The notes beneath the pieces were generated by a model. The model was given only the letters and a program-made list of their open reading frames with translations, was not told the DNA's origin and ran no database searches. Of a stretch of DNA of 64,000 nucleotides, positions 27,343 through 36,333 are shown piece by piece. Made by a program: the position numbers and the translations under genes. Source of the DNA: Pseudozobellia sp. WGM2 (GTDB lineage: Bacteria; Bacteroidota; Bacteroidia; Flavobacteriales; Flavobacteriaceae); contig NZ_JADNYK010000001.1 in NCBI RefSeq assembly GCF_017810075.1, positions 124,001 through 188,000 of the forward strand, in the 5' to 3' direction. Numbering within the stretch: position 1 is the stretch's first letter; every line of letters starts with the position of its first letter.

Positions 27343-30255
27343 ATGCGATTTTTATTACTTTTCCCTTTATTCTTCTTAGTGTTTTTAGGTGCTTCTGCAC
27401 AGAAAAATCCATTGTTGGTCAAAGATAGTTTGGCGCAGCAAAAATGGGTAGATTCAAAATATAATAACATGACCTTAGATGAAAAACTAGGTCAGCTCTT
27501 TATGGTCATGGTAGCCTCAGACCAAAGTAAAGTAGCAACTGACGGAGTAAAGAATCTAATTGAGAATCAGAAAATAGGCGGTGTGATATTTTCAACCGGG
27601 GGCCCTGTTCGACAAGCAAAACTGACCAATGAATTTCAGGCGGCTTCAGAAACTCCGTTACTAATCGGTATGGATGCGGAGTGGGGTCTGGCCATGCGGC
27701 TTGATTCTACCTACGCTTTTCCTTGGAATATGACGTTGGGCGCCATTACTGATAATACCATAGTGGCCAAAGTTGGCGAGCGTATTGGCGAACATGCCAA
27801 GCGTTTGGGGGTGCATATTAATTTTGCACCTGATTTAGATATTAATATAAACCCCAAAAACCCTATCATCGGTAATCGCTCATTTGGCGAGGACAGAGAG
27901 AATGTGGCGGAAAAAGGTATTGCCTTTATGAAGGGTATGGAGAGAGCGGGTGTACTTTCTAGCGGAAAACATTTTCCCGGTCATGGCGATACGGCTACAG
28001 ATTCACATCACGCTTTGCCCGTAATCAATTTTACTGAGGCTAGACTTGACAGTGTTGAACTATATCCATTTCGAAGATTGATTGAAGAGGGCTTAAGTAG
28101 TGTTATGGTCGCACATCTAGAAGTGCCCGCCCTTGAACTTAAAAAAGAACTACCATCCTCATTATCGGAACAAATAATCACGGGACTACTCAAAGAAAGA
28201 ATGTGTTTCGAGGGTCTGGTATTTACCGATGCATTAAATATGAAAGGTGTTACCGATCATGGTAAAAACGGCGATGCCGAGTTGGCTGCCTTCATGGCCG
28301 GTAACGATATTTTACTTATGCCTACGGATGTGGAAAAAGCTAAAGAAAAGTTGACGAAGGCATATAAAAAAGGGAAAATTACAGATGAGCGATTAGCCCA
28401 CTCGGTAAAGAAGATACTTTTGGCAAAATATAAGGTAGGTCTCAATGATTACCAGCCGATCGAAGAGCAAAACTTATTTGAAGATTTGAACTCCCGTTCA
28501 GATGATATGCTGTATGAAGAGGCTATTGAGAATGCGATTACCGTAGTTAAGAATAATTTTTTCTTAATGGGTATTAAACGTTTAGAAAATAAAAAGATAG
28601 CATTTGTTAAGTTGGGCGATGCTGAAAGCGATCCGTTTTTGGAAACCCTGAACAAATATGCAAAGGTTACTCAAGTAAATGCCAAAGATATTGCCACCCT
28701 TAAAGGTAAATTAAAGAACTATAATTTAGTGATTGTCGGGCACCATAAAAGCAACGAAAGCCCTTGGAAACCTTATAAACTTACCCAAAAGGAACAGCTT
28801 TGGCTTCAGGAGATTGCTGAGATGAGAAGCTCCAACCTTATTTTGTCTGTTTTCGCTAAACCTTATGCCTTGCTTGACATTACAAGTTTTAAAAGCATAG
28901 ACGGGGTAGTAGTGGCCTATCAGAACAGTGAATTGGCTCAAAAAAAAGCTGCGGAACTTATTTTTGGAGCAATACCTGCAAAAGGAAAGCTTCCGGTATC
29001 GTCACATAGAGAATTTCCAGTCAATACCCAGATCGAGTTGAAATCGCTTCTAAGATTAGGTTATAGTTATCCTGAGAGGGTCGGTTTTAATCTTGAAAAA
29101 TTGGCAGAGGTCGATACTTTGGTGAAGCATGGTTTAGATTCGTTAATGTTTCCGGGAGCACAGGTGATGATTGCCCGTAAGGGTAAGGTTGTTTATAACA
29201 AGGGGTTTGGTAAGCCAACTTATGACTCAAAAGATAGTATTACAACTGACCATATTTACGATTTGGCATCCATCACAAAAATACTGGGAACACTGCCCAT
29301 GGTTATGAAAATGGAAGAGGATGGAGATATTGCCTTAAACGATACTTTTCAAGATTTAATTCCTGAATACGCTGAATCTGAATTGAAAGATGTTACTGTC
29401 CTAAAAGCCTTATCCCATTACGGAAGGTTGCCCGCATGGATTGCATTTTATGTAGATACTTTAGATAAGAACCGAAAACCTTCGAAAGAGTTCTATCGAG
29501 AAGCTCCTATGGACGGCTACTCCATAAAGGTTACCGATAAACTGTACTTAACCGATGCCTATAAAGATTCAATCTATAACCGTATTGGTCGTCAAGATTT
29601 AAAATCGAATCGATATAGATATAGTGATGTAGCTTACTATGTCATGAAAAAGTATATAGAGGACAAAAAAGGAAAACCGCTTGATAAGTTAGTGGAAGAT
29701 TTTCTTTATACACCGATTGGTGCCTCCAATACAGGTTATAATCCATTAAATAGAATACCGAAAGACAGAATAGTACCTTCAGAAGAAGATAAGTATTATC
29801 GATACGGGACCGTTCAAGGGTATGTTCATGATATGGGTGCTGCAATGCAGGGCGGAGTAGGGGGGCATGCCGGACTTTTTAGCAATGCCGAAGATGTAGG
29901 AAAAATTATGCAAATGTACCTTCAAGGCGGTACCTACGGTGGTACCCGATTTTTAGATTCGAGAACGGTGAAAAAATTCAACACCTGTTATTTCTGTGAT
30001 AAAAAGGTGAGACGGGGTGTAGGGTTCGATAAGCCTCAATTAGAAGACAAAGGCCCTACCTGTGGTTGTGTATCAAGAAAAAGTTTCGGGCATAGTGGCT
30101 TTACAGGTACCTACACATGGGCTGACCCGGAGGAAGAATTGGTATACGTTTTTCTATCCAATAGAACATACCCCTCAGCATCAAACACACTTTTGGTGAA
30201 ATCTGGTCTTCGTACCCGAATTCAAAAGGCTATCTATGACGCTATAGAAAACTAG
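27343..30255 (+). CDS. GH3 beta-N-acetylhexosaminidase-like domain fused to a serine hydrolase (beta-lactamase-like) domain
   Basis: A 970-residue exported enzyme with two catalytic parts. After a signal peptide (about 1-20), a GH3 domain (about 35-370) carries SSGKHFPGHGDTATDSHHALP and the nucleophile Asp296 in GLVFTDALNMKG; the KHFPGHGDT...H loop is the hallmark of NagZ-type N-acetyl-beta-glucosaminidases that use a His as part of the acid/base. A GH3 C-terminal domain follows (about 385-560). The last 380 residues form a class C beta-lactamase/PBP-like domain with SITK (Ser643-Lys646), YSD (Tyr760-Asp762) and HSGFTG. The combination suggests periplasmic peptidoglycan fragment processing. 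Fusions of this type are common in Bacteroidota. Confidence 0.92.
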   Translation: MRFLLLFPLFFLVFLGASAQKNPLLVKDSLAQQKWVDSKYNNMTLDEKLGQLFMVMVASDQSKVATDGVKNLIENQKIGGVIFSTGGPVRQAKLTNEFQAASETPLLIGMDAEWGLAMRLDSTYAFPWNMTLGAITDNTIVAKVGERIGEHAKRLGVHINFAPDLDININPKNPIIGNRSFGEDRENVAEKGIAFMKGMERAGVLSSGKHFPGHGDTATDSHHALPVINFTEARLDSVELYPFRRLIEEGLSSVMVAHLEVPALELKKELPSSLSEQIITGLLKERMCFEGLVFTDALNMKGVTDHGKNGDAELAAFMAGNDILLMPTDVEKAKEKLTKAYKKGKITDERLAHSVKKILLAKYKVGLNDYQPIEEQNLFEDLNSRSDDMLYEEAIENAITVVKNNFFLMGIKRLENKKIAFVKLGDAESDPFLETLNKYAKVTQVNAKDIATLKGKLKNYNLVIVGHHKSNESPWKPYKLTQKEQLWLQEIAEMRSSNLILSVFAKPYALLDITSFKSIDGVVVAYQNSELAQKKAAELIFGAIPAKGKLPVSSHREFPVNTQIELKSLLRLGYSYPERVGFNLEKLAEVDTLVKHGLDSLMFPGAQVMIARKGKVVYNKGFGKPTYDSKDSITTDHIYDLASITKILGTLPMVMKMEEDGDIALNDTFQDLIPEYAESELKDVTVLKALSHYGRLPAWIAFYVDTLDKNRKPSKEFYREAPMDGYSIKVTDKLYLTDAYKDSIYNRIGRQDLKSNRYRYSDVAYYVMKKYIEDKKGKPLDKLVEDFLYTPIGASNTGYNPLNRIPKDRIVPSEEDKYYRYGTVQGYVHDMGAAMQGGVGGHAGLFSNAEDVGKIMQMYLQGGTYGGTRFLDSRTVKKFNTCYFCDKKVRRGVGFDKPQLEDKGPTCGCVSRKSFGHSGFTGTYTWADPEEELVYVFLSNRTYPSASNTLLVKSGLRTRIQKAIYDAIEN

Positions 30256-30346
30256 GTGGTTATCTTAACTAAACCTTAACTAATTCGTTTTGAAATTACG
30301 GAGTACCATTACCGACATAGATTGTAGTTTTGGTTAAATTTGAACG

Positions 30347-31492
30347 ATGAAAATAGCTATTGTTTGTTACCCTACCTTTGGAGGTAGTGGAGTGGTTGCT
30401 ACCGAATTAGGTATAGCCCTTGCCGATAGGGGGCACGAGGTACATTTTGTTACCTACCGCCAGCCGGTGCGTTTAAGTTTGTTGAGTACCAACATTCATT
30501 TTCATGAAGTTCACGTACCTGAATACCCCCTTTTTCATTATCAACCTTATGAACTGGCACTTTCCAGTAAACTGGTCGATACAATTAAGCTTCACCATAT
30601 AGATTTGCTTCACGTACATTATGCTATACCCCATGCGTACGCTGGTTATATGGCCAAGAAGATGTTGGAAGAAGAAGGTATTTATGTACCTATGATTACA
30701 ACGCTTCATGGTACCGACATTACTTTAGTGGGTAAACATCCATTTTATAAACCTGCGGTTACCTTCAGTATTAACCAGTCTGATGTAGTTACTTCGGTTT
30801 CTGAAAATCTCAAACAAAGAACCTTGGAGTTTTTTGATATCAGAAAGGAGATTAAAGTGGTGCCGAACTTTATAGATAAAAAGAAGTATAGCACTACGTT
30901 TACCGATTGCCAGCGTTCACTTATGGCAGAAGAGCATGAAAAAATCATTACGCATATCAGCAATTTCAGAAAAGTAAAGCGAATACCTGATGTTGTGGAA
31001 GTGTTTTATCGTGTTCAGAAAGAAATACCCGCCAAATTGCTAATGGTAGGCGAGGGGCCTCAAAAGGAGGTTGCAGAACGGTTGTGCGATACCTTGGGAA
31101 TTTCGGATAAAGTAATCTTTTTGGGTAATAGTAACGAAATAGATCGAATACTATGTTTCTCAGATTTGTTTTTGCTACCTTCAGAATCAGAAAGTTTCGG
31201 TCTTGCCGCTCTAGAAGCCATGATAAATAAGGTGCCGGTCATTTCAAGTAACGCCGGAGGAATTCCTGAGGTGAATATTGAAGGGGTCACCGGGTTTTTG
31301 AGTGATGTGGGAGACGTGGAGGAAATGGCCAAAAATGCTCTTAAAATTTTAGGTGATGACGAGGTCCTTGAAAAGTTTAAACAGAATGCAGGAGAATCGG
31401 CTCAAAGATTTGACATTCTTAAAGTTCTACCGTTGTACGAAAGTCTTTATGAAGAAGCATATAAAAGTAGGTTCGACAAAACTTACGGTTAA
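30347..31492 (+). CDS. bshA: N-acetyl-alpha-D-glucosaminyl L-malate synthase BshA
   Basis: A GT4 glycosyltransferase making the first intermediate of bacillithiol from UDP-GlcNAc and L-malate. 381 residues with the BshA N-terminal [20 protein letters not shown] (3-22), [27 protein letters not shown] and the GT4 donor motif [16 protein letters not shown] (E-x7-E). Bacillithiol is the main low-molecular thiol in many Bacteroidota, which fits. BshB and BshC genes are not in the window. A TAAATTTG box lies at 30335-30342 and TAGTTTTG at 30325-30332, either of which may be part of its promoter. Confidence 0.95.
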   Translation: MKIAIVCYPTFGGSGVVATELGIALADRGHEVHFVTYRQPVRLSLLSTNIHFHEVHVPEYPLFHYQPYELALSSKLVDTIKLHHIDLLHVHYAIPHAYAGYMAKKMLEEEGIYVPMITTLHGTDITLVGKHPFYKPAVTFSINQSDVVTSVSENLKQRTLEFFDIRKEIKVVPNFIDKKKYSTTFTDCQRSLMAEEHEKIITHISNFRKVKRIPDVVEVFYRVQKEIPAKLLMVGEGPQKEVAERLCDTLGISDKVIFLGNSNEIDRILCFSDLFLLPSESESFGLAALEAMINKVPVISSNAGGIPEVNIEGVTGFLSDVGDVEEMAKNALKILGDDEVLEKFKQNAGESAQRFDILKVLPLYESLYEEAYKSRFDKTYG

Positions 31493-31946
31493 AATATCAT
31501 GGCTATTAATTTTATTGGTTTTCGTTGCCTTATCCTGTAAAGGGCAAAAAAACAAACCAAATCAAATTTTAGGCAAAAGTGACTTAGCGAAATCCACCTT
31601 GACACTGCTTTCGAGGGATTATATTGATAGTACTAGTGTGGAACGTGTATTGGTCATTAGAGACTTTAAAAGTCTTCAGAAGTTGTACTCAAAGATCAAT
31701 AGTACCAGAAAACCTGGGCTTCCGCTTCTCAAGGTAGATTTTTCAACGAATATGTTACTATTTTATAGGCATCGGAATTTTAATGCCAACACCACTTCCC
31801 AGTTGGTTCTCAGCAAATCAACTCAAGATTCACTTATACTAATTGAAAGGGAGAATGACTTCATCAGAGAGTCTAGCTCTACAATGCTGGTGCCCTTTTC
31901 AATATACCTATTGAACAAAATGGATAAAAAGGTGGTAATCAAATAA
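31449..31946 (+). CDS. Small putative lipoprotein of unknown function
   Basis: A 165-residue protein whose first 44 bases overlap the end of bshA in another frame. The frame is open upstream, but the ATG at 31449 (MKKHIKVG) gives a charged n-region, a hydrophobic core (WLLILLVFVALSC) and a lipobox with Cys30, followed by KGQK. The mature part has motifs RVLVIRDFKSLQKLYSKIN and MLLFYRHRNFN typical of small secreted beta-rich proteins, but I do not recognise a family. Lys after the cysteine without acidic residues does not match the surface-export signal, so an inner-leaflet periplasmic location is more likely. Translation may be coupled to bshA. Confidence 0.7.
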   Translation: MKKHIKVGSTKLTVKISWLLILLVFVALSCKGQKNKPNQILGKSDLAKSTLTLLSRDYIDSTSVERVLVIRDFKSLQKLYSKINSTRKPGLPLLKVDFSTNMLLFYRHRNFNANTTSQLVLSKSTQDSLILIERENDFIRESSSTMLVPFSIYLLNKMDKKVVIK

Positions 31947-32075
31947 GACTTAGATTAGTGGTTCACATGCCGTTAGGTGCATTCCGACGAGAATCAATGT
32001 AATTCACATGCTTTTTTTAAATACTTGATGAGTACCGGGTATTTTTGTATAGAGAACGCCCAAATCTTATCGGTT

Positions 32076-33254
32076 ATGAATCATTTTATAAAAGTCACTC
32101 TGGCTTTACTTTGCCTTATATCTCAATCTTCTTACTCGCAAGATAAAGAATATGAGATTCACTTAACTTCAAAAGATAGTGTGATTGCCCGTTCTTGGCA
32201 TATTGGTATCGGATATAATATAATTGATGATTCGGGGGATGTATTTGATGAGCTTTTCTCTGTCAGTGACCAATGGAACGCCCTCCCTTATCCATCGCGA
32301 ATAAATATTGGCAGATATTTTAAAAGTGGGCTCGGTGTGGAAGCTATCGGATCTTATAATAAATATAAAGTAGGTAAATTGATTGACGGTGAGATTAATC
32401 AAGAGGAAATGGACTATTATGCTATAGACTCTAGAATAACTTATGATTTAATGAAGTTGTTCGGTAGAGATTCTTGGTTTGACCCATATATAGGTGTGGG
32501 GCTGGGCTATACATCAGCTAGGGAGGAGCCGAGAGGTACTTATAACGCGGTAGTGGGATTAAGGACTTGGATAACCGAAAAAATAGCTTTGGACTTAAAT
32601 TCTTCTGGTAAATGGAGAATGGGTAATATTGGTACCAATCACTTACAGCACGCTGCTAGTGTAGTCTATAGATTTGGAATTGAAAAAGAACTATCTCAGA
32701 AAGGGGAAGAAAGACTTGCTCAAATCGAAGCTCTAGAAGAAGCGAGACAAAGAAAACAAGATTCCTTAGAAGCTATTAACCGTTCAGAAGAAGCTTTAGC
32801 TCAAGAATTGGCCAGAAAAAAAATGTTAGCTGAACAAAAAGCTATCGAAGAAGCTAAACTTGCAGCTGAAAACGCCAGAAAAAAGCGTATTGTGAATGAA
32901 ATTAAAGCCCTAGGGCATGTTTACTTCGCTCTAAACTCATCGTATCTTTCTGAAGACTCTAAAGAAGTTTTGAAAGGACTTTCAAATGTTATGAAGAAAT
33001 ATCCTCAGCTAAAACTTGAAATTTCTTCACATACAGATTCAAGGGGAACTAATGAATACAATAACTGGTTATCGGAAAGAAGGGTTGAAAGAACCTTGAA
33101 ATACCTATTAACATTAGGGGTTTCAAAAGAAAGACTGCAGGCACAGGCGAAAGGAGAAGAAGAACTGCTAAACGAATGTGATGATACTATTTATTGTGAT
33201 GAAGAGAAACATAAGGTTAATCGAAGATCTGATTTTGTCATCACTAAATTCTAG
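32076..33254 (+). CDS. OmpA family outer-membrane protein
   Basis: A 392-residue protein with a signal peptide (MNHFIKVTLALLCLISQSSYS), an N-terminal eight-strand-type beta-barrel-like region (about 25-205, WHIGIGYNIIDDSGDVFDEL, DPYIGVGLGY), a charged alpha-helical linker (about 205-275, rich in Glu, Ala, Lys and Arg) and a C-terminal OmpA peptidoglycan-binding domain (about 280-392, HVYFALNSSYLSEDS, LEISSHTDSRGTNEYN, LSERRVERTLKYL, NRRSDFVI). It should tether the outer membrane to peptidoglycan. The open frame extends to 31977, but the ATG at 32076 gives the only plausible signal peptide. It ends 13 bases from the convergent polysaccharide-locus gene and so marks the left border of that locus. 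Confidence 0.9.
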   Translation: MNHFIKVTLALLCLISQSSYSQDKEYEIHLTSKDSVIARSWHIGIGYNIIDDSGDVFDELFSVSDQWNALPYPSRINIGRYFKSGLGVEAIGSYNKYKVGKLIDGEINQEEMDYYAIDSRITYDLMKLFGRDSWFDPYIGVGLGYTSAREEPRGTYNAVVGLRTWITEKIALDLNSSGKWRMGNIGTNHLQHAASVVYRFGIEKELSQKGEERLAQIEALEEARQRKQDSLEAINRSEEALAQELARKKMLAEQKAIEEAKLAAENARKKRIVNEIKALGHVYFALNSSYLSEDSKEVLKGLSNVMKKYPQLKLEISSHTDSRGTNEYNNWLSERRVERTLKYLLTLGVSKERLQAQAKGEEELLNECDDTIYCDEEKHKVNRRSDFVITKF

Positions 33255-33267
33255 GAAAGGATCGCAC

Positions 33268-35313
33268 TTAAGAAATGAGTCCTTTATTGAACCATTTCTT
33301 TTTTGCCCAACTATTAAATTTAATATAGTAATATGTTAAATCAATTGGTTTTGAAGCCCAGTAGAGACCTTTACTGTATAAAAAAGGCTTTAGCTTAACT
33401 AAATATCTAAATACTTTTTCCGGAGATATAATAAATCTTTTCAGTAAGGTCAGCTTACTTGTTTTCAGTTGGTTTGGATTGTAAGCAATACCGACTTTAT
33501 TGGCACCCACATTTTGGTAAAAGCCTTTTGAAAGTTGATTTATGAACTTAATTTTTTCTTTAGTAGAAAAGATACCAGTACGTAAAGCCATGTCGGTCAT
33601 ATAGTCTTGAACCATTTCTTGAGTATAATCAACGCTTCTTAGCTCTTTAAAAAGTTCTTTAAACCTTTCGAACATAAAATCTTGAATGGGTGCAATTAAA
33701 TGACCGTAATTATATTTTTCATTTTCCTCATGAAACTCCATGGTTGGTTTGCTGGAATCTAAATTATAATACAACGTACTGCCATGGGGAGCCGCTAGAA
33801 GTTGTTCATACAGTTGCCCATTAGCCATTAGAATATCATCTGAAAATGTACTGTTTGGATAAATAGAGAAGTTCAGTCCAAAACGTTTGGTATCATTCTC
33901 AATATTATAAATTTCCTTGAGTCCTAAATAATAACCGGTAACGGGGATTTTTTTGTTAAAGAACTTATATAGCGCTTCTTGCATTGTACCCCCCCAACCT
34001 ACATCAACCAAGGTAAGACCTTCGGATTGGTAATTGGCTCCAAAAGAATTCAAGTAACTTATGAAAGCCTTTTTTTGAAGCTGTCTATTATCGGCATAAG
34101 CATTTTGAAAAGTGCTATTCGCTCTGAGCAGAAGCATTGCTTCAGAAGTAGGAAATTGAGTGTGCAACTTGTCGGAGGGATAATTTAATTCGTCAATGAT
34201 TTGTTGCTTAACGTCTGTATCGAAAGGAAACCAATCTAAAAAATGACTCAGCGACATTTCGCCGAATTTCTTTGTTAATTTCTTAAAGTTTTCTTCTTCT
34301 AAAGGTTTTAAGGCTAATTGGGTGGCCGACTGTCTGGATGCCTTTAAATAATGTGTTTTTATTCTATTATCTTCTGGTATCTGGTTTAAATCTTGATAAC
34401 AATCAAATAGTTTTTTTAAATAGTGACCTTCACGGGCTAAAAAATATAAATTTTTAATACCGTTTTTTTTAGCATTTATATAAAGTCTTTCTGTAAAAAA
34501 ATAGAAGTGTGTAACATACTCACTAAAGGGGTGTTCGCTTCTCAAACACTTTTTTTCAATTGACTTACAAACCCTATAAAAATCTTTTTTATCGGTACCA
34601 AAAAGATTTTTTTTGTTTCTAAACTTGTGCGACCTATGCTTCAAATGAATGGCCGTAACACCATGACGTTTTGCGTTTAAGATATCACTATTCTTATTAT
34701 CGCCAATCATTACTACTTCTGAGGGGTCGATATTCAGTTGATTAAGCACGTGCTGATAAAGCGATCCGTTTTCTTTACAAGCACCTTCATTACTTGAAAT
34801 AAAAACGTCTCTAAATAAATTCGAAAAACCATGATGTTCAATAATTTTCAAAATGATTTCTTTGGAAAGGTAGAAGTCGGACAAGAGATAGATGTTGTAT
34901 CCCTTTTCCTTCAGTTTGAATAAATCTTGAATGAGGTTATCGTTTTTAAACTGAACCGAAGTTTCTGCAATAGTGTCAGCCTGTTTAAAAAGTGATTCAA
35001 AGACATTGAGGCTTACACCTTGCAAGAGATTGTTGTGTTGCAATCTCAGAAACACTTCGTGTATCAACAAAGTATAGTCAATTTCTAACGAGTTTTTGTT
35101 TTCCCTAGTAGATAAAAATGTGTGGGTATTAGCTCTTATACTGAAAAGTTGTTCAGATGTAATTTCAACTCCGAGTTCGCGAATAATAAATTTTGCCCAT
35201 AAGCGCAATGTATAGTTCGGGTGTACCGAACGGTGCACAAGGGTATCAAAAAAGTCTGTAAAAATAACTTTTTTTCCATCAAGACTTTTAAATCTTTTTT
35301 CTAATCTTGTCAA
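33268..35313 (-). CDS. Large HAD-superfamily protein with unrecognised C-terminal domain (COG5610-like)
   Basis: A 681-residue cytoplasmic protein. The first 240 residues are a HAD hydrolase: motif I VIFTDFFDTLVHR with Asp19 and Asp22, motif II LLSDFYLSKEII and motif IV MIGDNKNSDILNAKRHG. The remaining 440 residues (from about 245, KNLYFLAREGHYLKKLFDCY and VDVGWGGTMQEALYKFF) match no domain I can name; GWGG and LAREG stretches look like nucleotide or phosphate-handling loops. Such fused HAD proteins occur in surface-polysaccharide loci, where a role in sugar-phosphate transfer or hydrolysis is presumed. The start is TTG at 35313. It is separated from the next locus gene by 360 bases. Confidence 0.75.
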   Translation of the reverse strand: MTRLEKRFKSLDGKKVIFTDFFDTLVHRSVHPNYTLRLWAKFIIRELGVEITSEQLFSIRANTHTFLSTRENKNSLEIDYTLLIHEVFLRLQHNNLLQGVSLNVFESLFKQADTIAETSVQFKNDNLIQDLFKLKEKGYNIYLLSDFYLSKEIILKIIEHHGFSNLFRDVFISSNEGACKENGSLYQHVLNQLNIDPSEVVMIGDNKNSDILNAKRHGVTAIHLKHRSHKFRNKKNLFGTDKKDFYRVCKSIEKKCLRSEHPFSEYVTHFYFFTERLYINAKKNGIKNLYFLAREGHYLKKLFDCYQDLNQIPEDNRIKTHYLKASRQSATQLALKPLEEENFKKLTKKFGEMSLSHFLDWFPFDTDVKQQIIDELNYPSDKLHTQFPTSEAMLLLRANSTFQNAYADNRQLQKKAFISYLNSFGANYQSEGLTLVDVGWGGTMQEALYKFFNKKIPVTGYYLGLKEIYNIENDTKRFGLNFSIYPNSTFSDDILMANGQLYEQLLAAPHGSTLYYNLDSSKPTMEFHEENEKYNYGHLIAPIQDFMFERFKELFKELRSVDYTQEMVQDYMTDMALRTGIFSTKEKIKFINQLSKGFYQNVGANKVGIAYNPNQLKTSKLTLLKRFIISPEKVFRYLVKLKPFLYSKGLYWASKPIDLTYYYIKFNSWAKKKWFNKGLIS

Positions 35314-35673
35314 TTGTAAGAGCTAAAAATTTGATTATAGCCCCTTATCTAATGAAAAGTAAGAAGAATACCGGATATCTATGATAAATAGATAATATGA
35401 TTTCCTCTCTCAATGTCGCTAGCCATTGATGAGAATTAGATTTTCGTGGGGCATTTGTTTTTAAAGACACTTAATCTTGTTTTTGGGGTTTAAGTGTAAA
35501 TATTTACGATGAAATACAACTCTTAGATGTATTTTATGAAATAATTAAGAATATTCAGTTAAATAGTTTTCTTTAGTATTTAAAACGCGTGCTATTGAAT
35601 TTAATTGCTTTAGTTTAGTAATTGGTGTACATTAAAGTTTCTACCTATACCTTCAGTACATGTATGTAGATGA
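35314..35673. other. 360-base AT-rich gap inside the polysaccharide locus
   Basis: No open frame of useful length and no clear hairpin with a T tract. It must hold the promoter for the large HAD gene on the minus strand and the end of the transcript of the upstream HAD/ATP-grasp operon. Confidence 0.4.
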
Positions 35674-36333
35674 TTAGATGATATTTATATCACCAATTCT
35701 ATAAACATATTTTTTGGGAAGATGTTTTTTAGTCATGTATAGGTGAGCATCATTATGAATGTTTAGGCCATTATCTAAAACACCTATGGTTTCCCAGCCA
35801 AGTTGATTTGGCGCTATAAAGTCTTTTTTTACATTATCCGCTACGTAATAAAAGTCAGTATACTCAGGCAATTGGTTTTCAATGGCCAAATAATTCTCTT
35901 CCGATGGTTTTTCAGAACCAAACTCTTCTGAAATGACGATACAATCAAATGAATTTTCTATACCCAAAGCTTTTAACTTTGCCCGTTGCGTGCCCGTTCT
36001 ACCATCTGTGATAAGGCCTAGACCTGCTTTTTTCTCTCTTAATTTTTGAAATAGTTCTGCAACCCCTTCGGCCAGTGCAATTTTTGGTTTGTGGTTTCGA
36101 TAGAGGGTAATTAATTCACTTTTATCAAGATTATGATTCTTAGCCAGAAAATCAAAGACATTCTCGTTGCATCTGTACAATGAGAACATTTGTAAATAAA
36201 GTTTGTGCCAACTTTTAGGATCCGTTTTGAAGGCTATTTCTCGGTAGGCCGATTGTAGGTAGTTGAGTTCATTGTAAAGTGTATCATCAAGGTCGAATAC
36301 TACCACTGTTTGTGAATTAACCTTTATATCCAT
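35674..36333 (-). CDS. HAD-IA family hydrolase in the polysaccharide locus
   Basis: A 219-residue HAD phosphatase-like protein: motif I VVVFDLDDTLYNEL with Asp14 and Asp16 (about 10-23), motif II LGLITDGRTGTQRAKLKALG, motif III Lys in EEFGSEKPSEENY and motif IV YYVADNVKKDFIAPNQLGW. Substrate is unknown, probably a phosphorylated sugar or a sugar-nucleotide-derived phosphate. Its start overlaps the end of the ATP-grasp gene by 17 bases, so the two are translationally coupled and likely act in sequence. Confidence 0.85.
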   Translation of the reverse strand: MDIKVNSQTVVVFDLDDTLYNELNYLQSAYREIAFKTDPKSWHKLYLQMFSLYRCNENVFDFLAKNHNLDKSELITLYRNHKPKIALAEGVAELFQKLREKKAGLGLITDGRTGTQRAKLKALGIENSFDCIVISEEFGSEKPSEENYLAIENQLPEYTDFYYVADNVKKDFIAPNQLGWETIGVLDNGLNIHNDAHLYMTKKHLPKKYVYRIGDINII

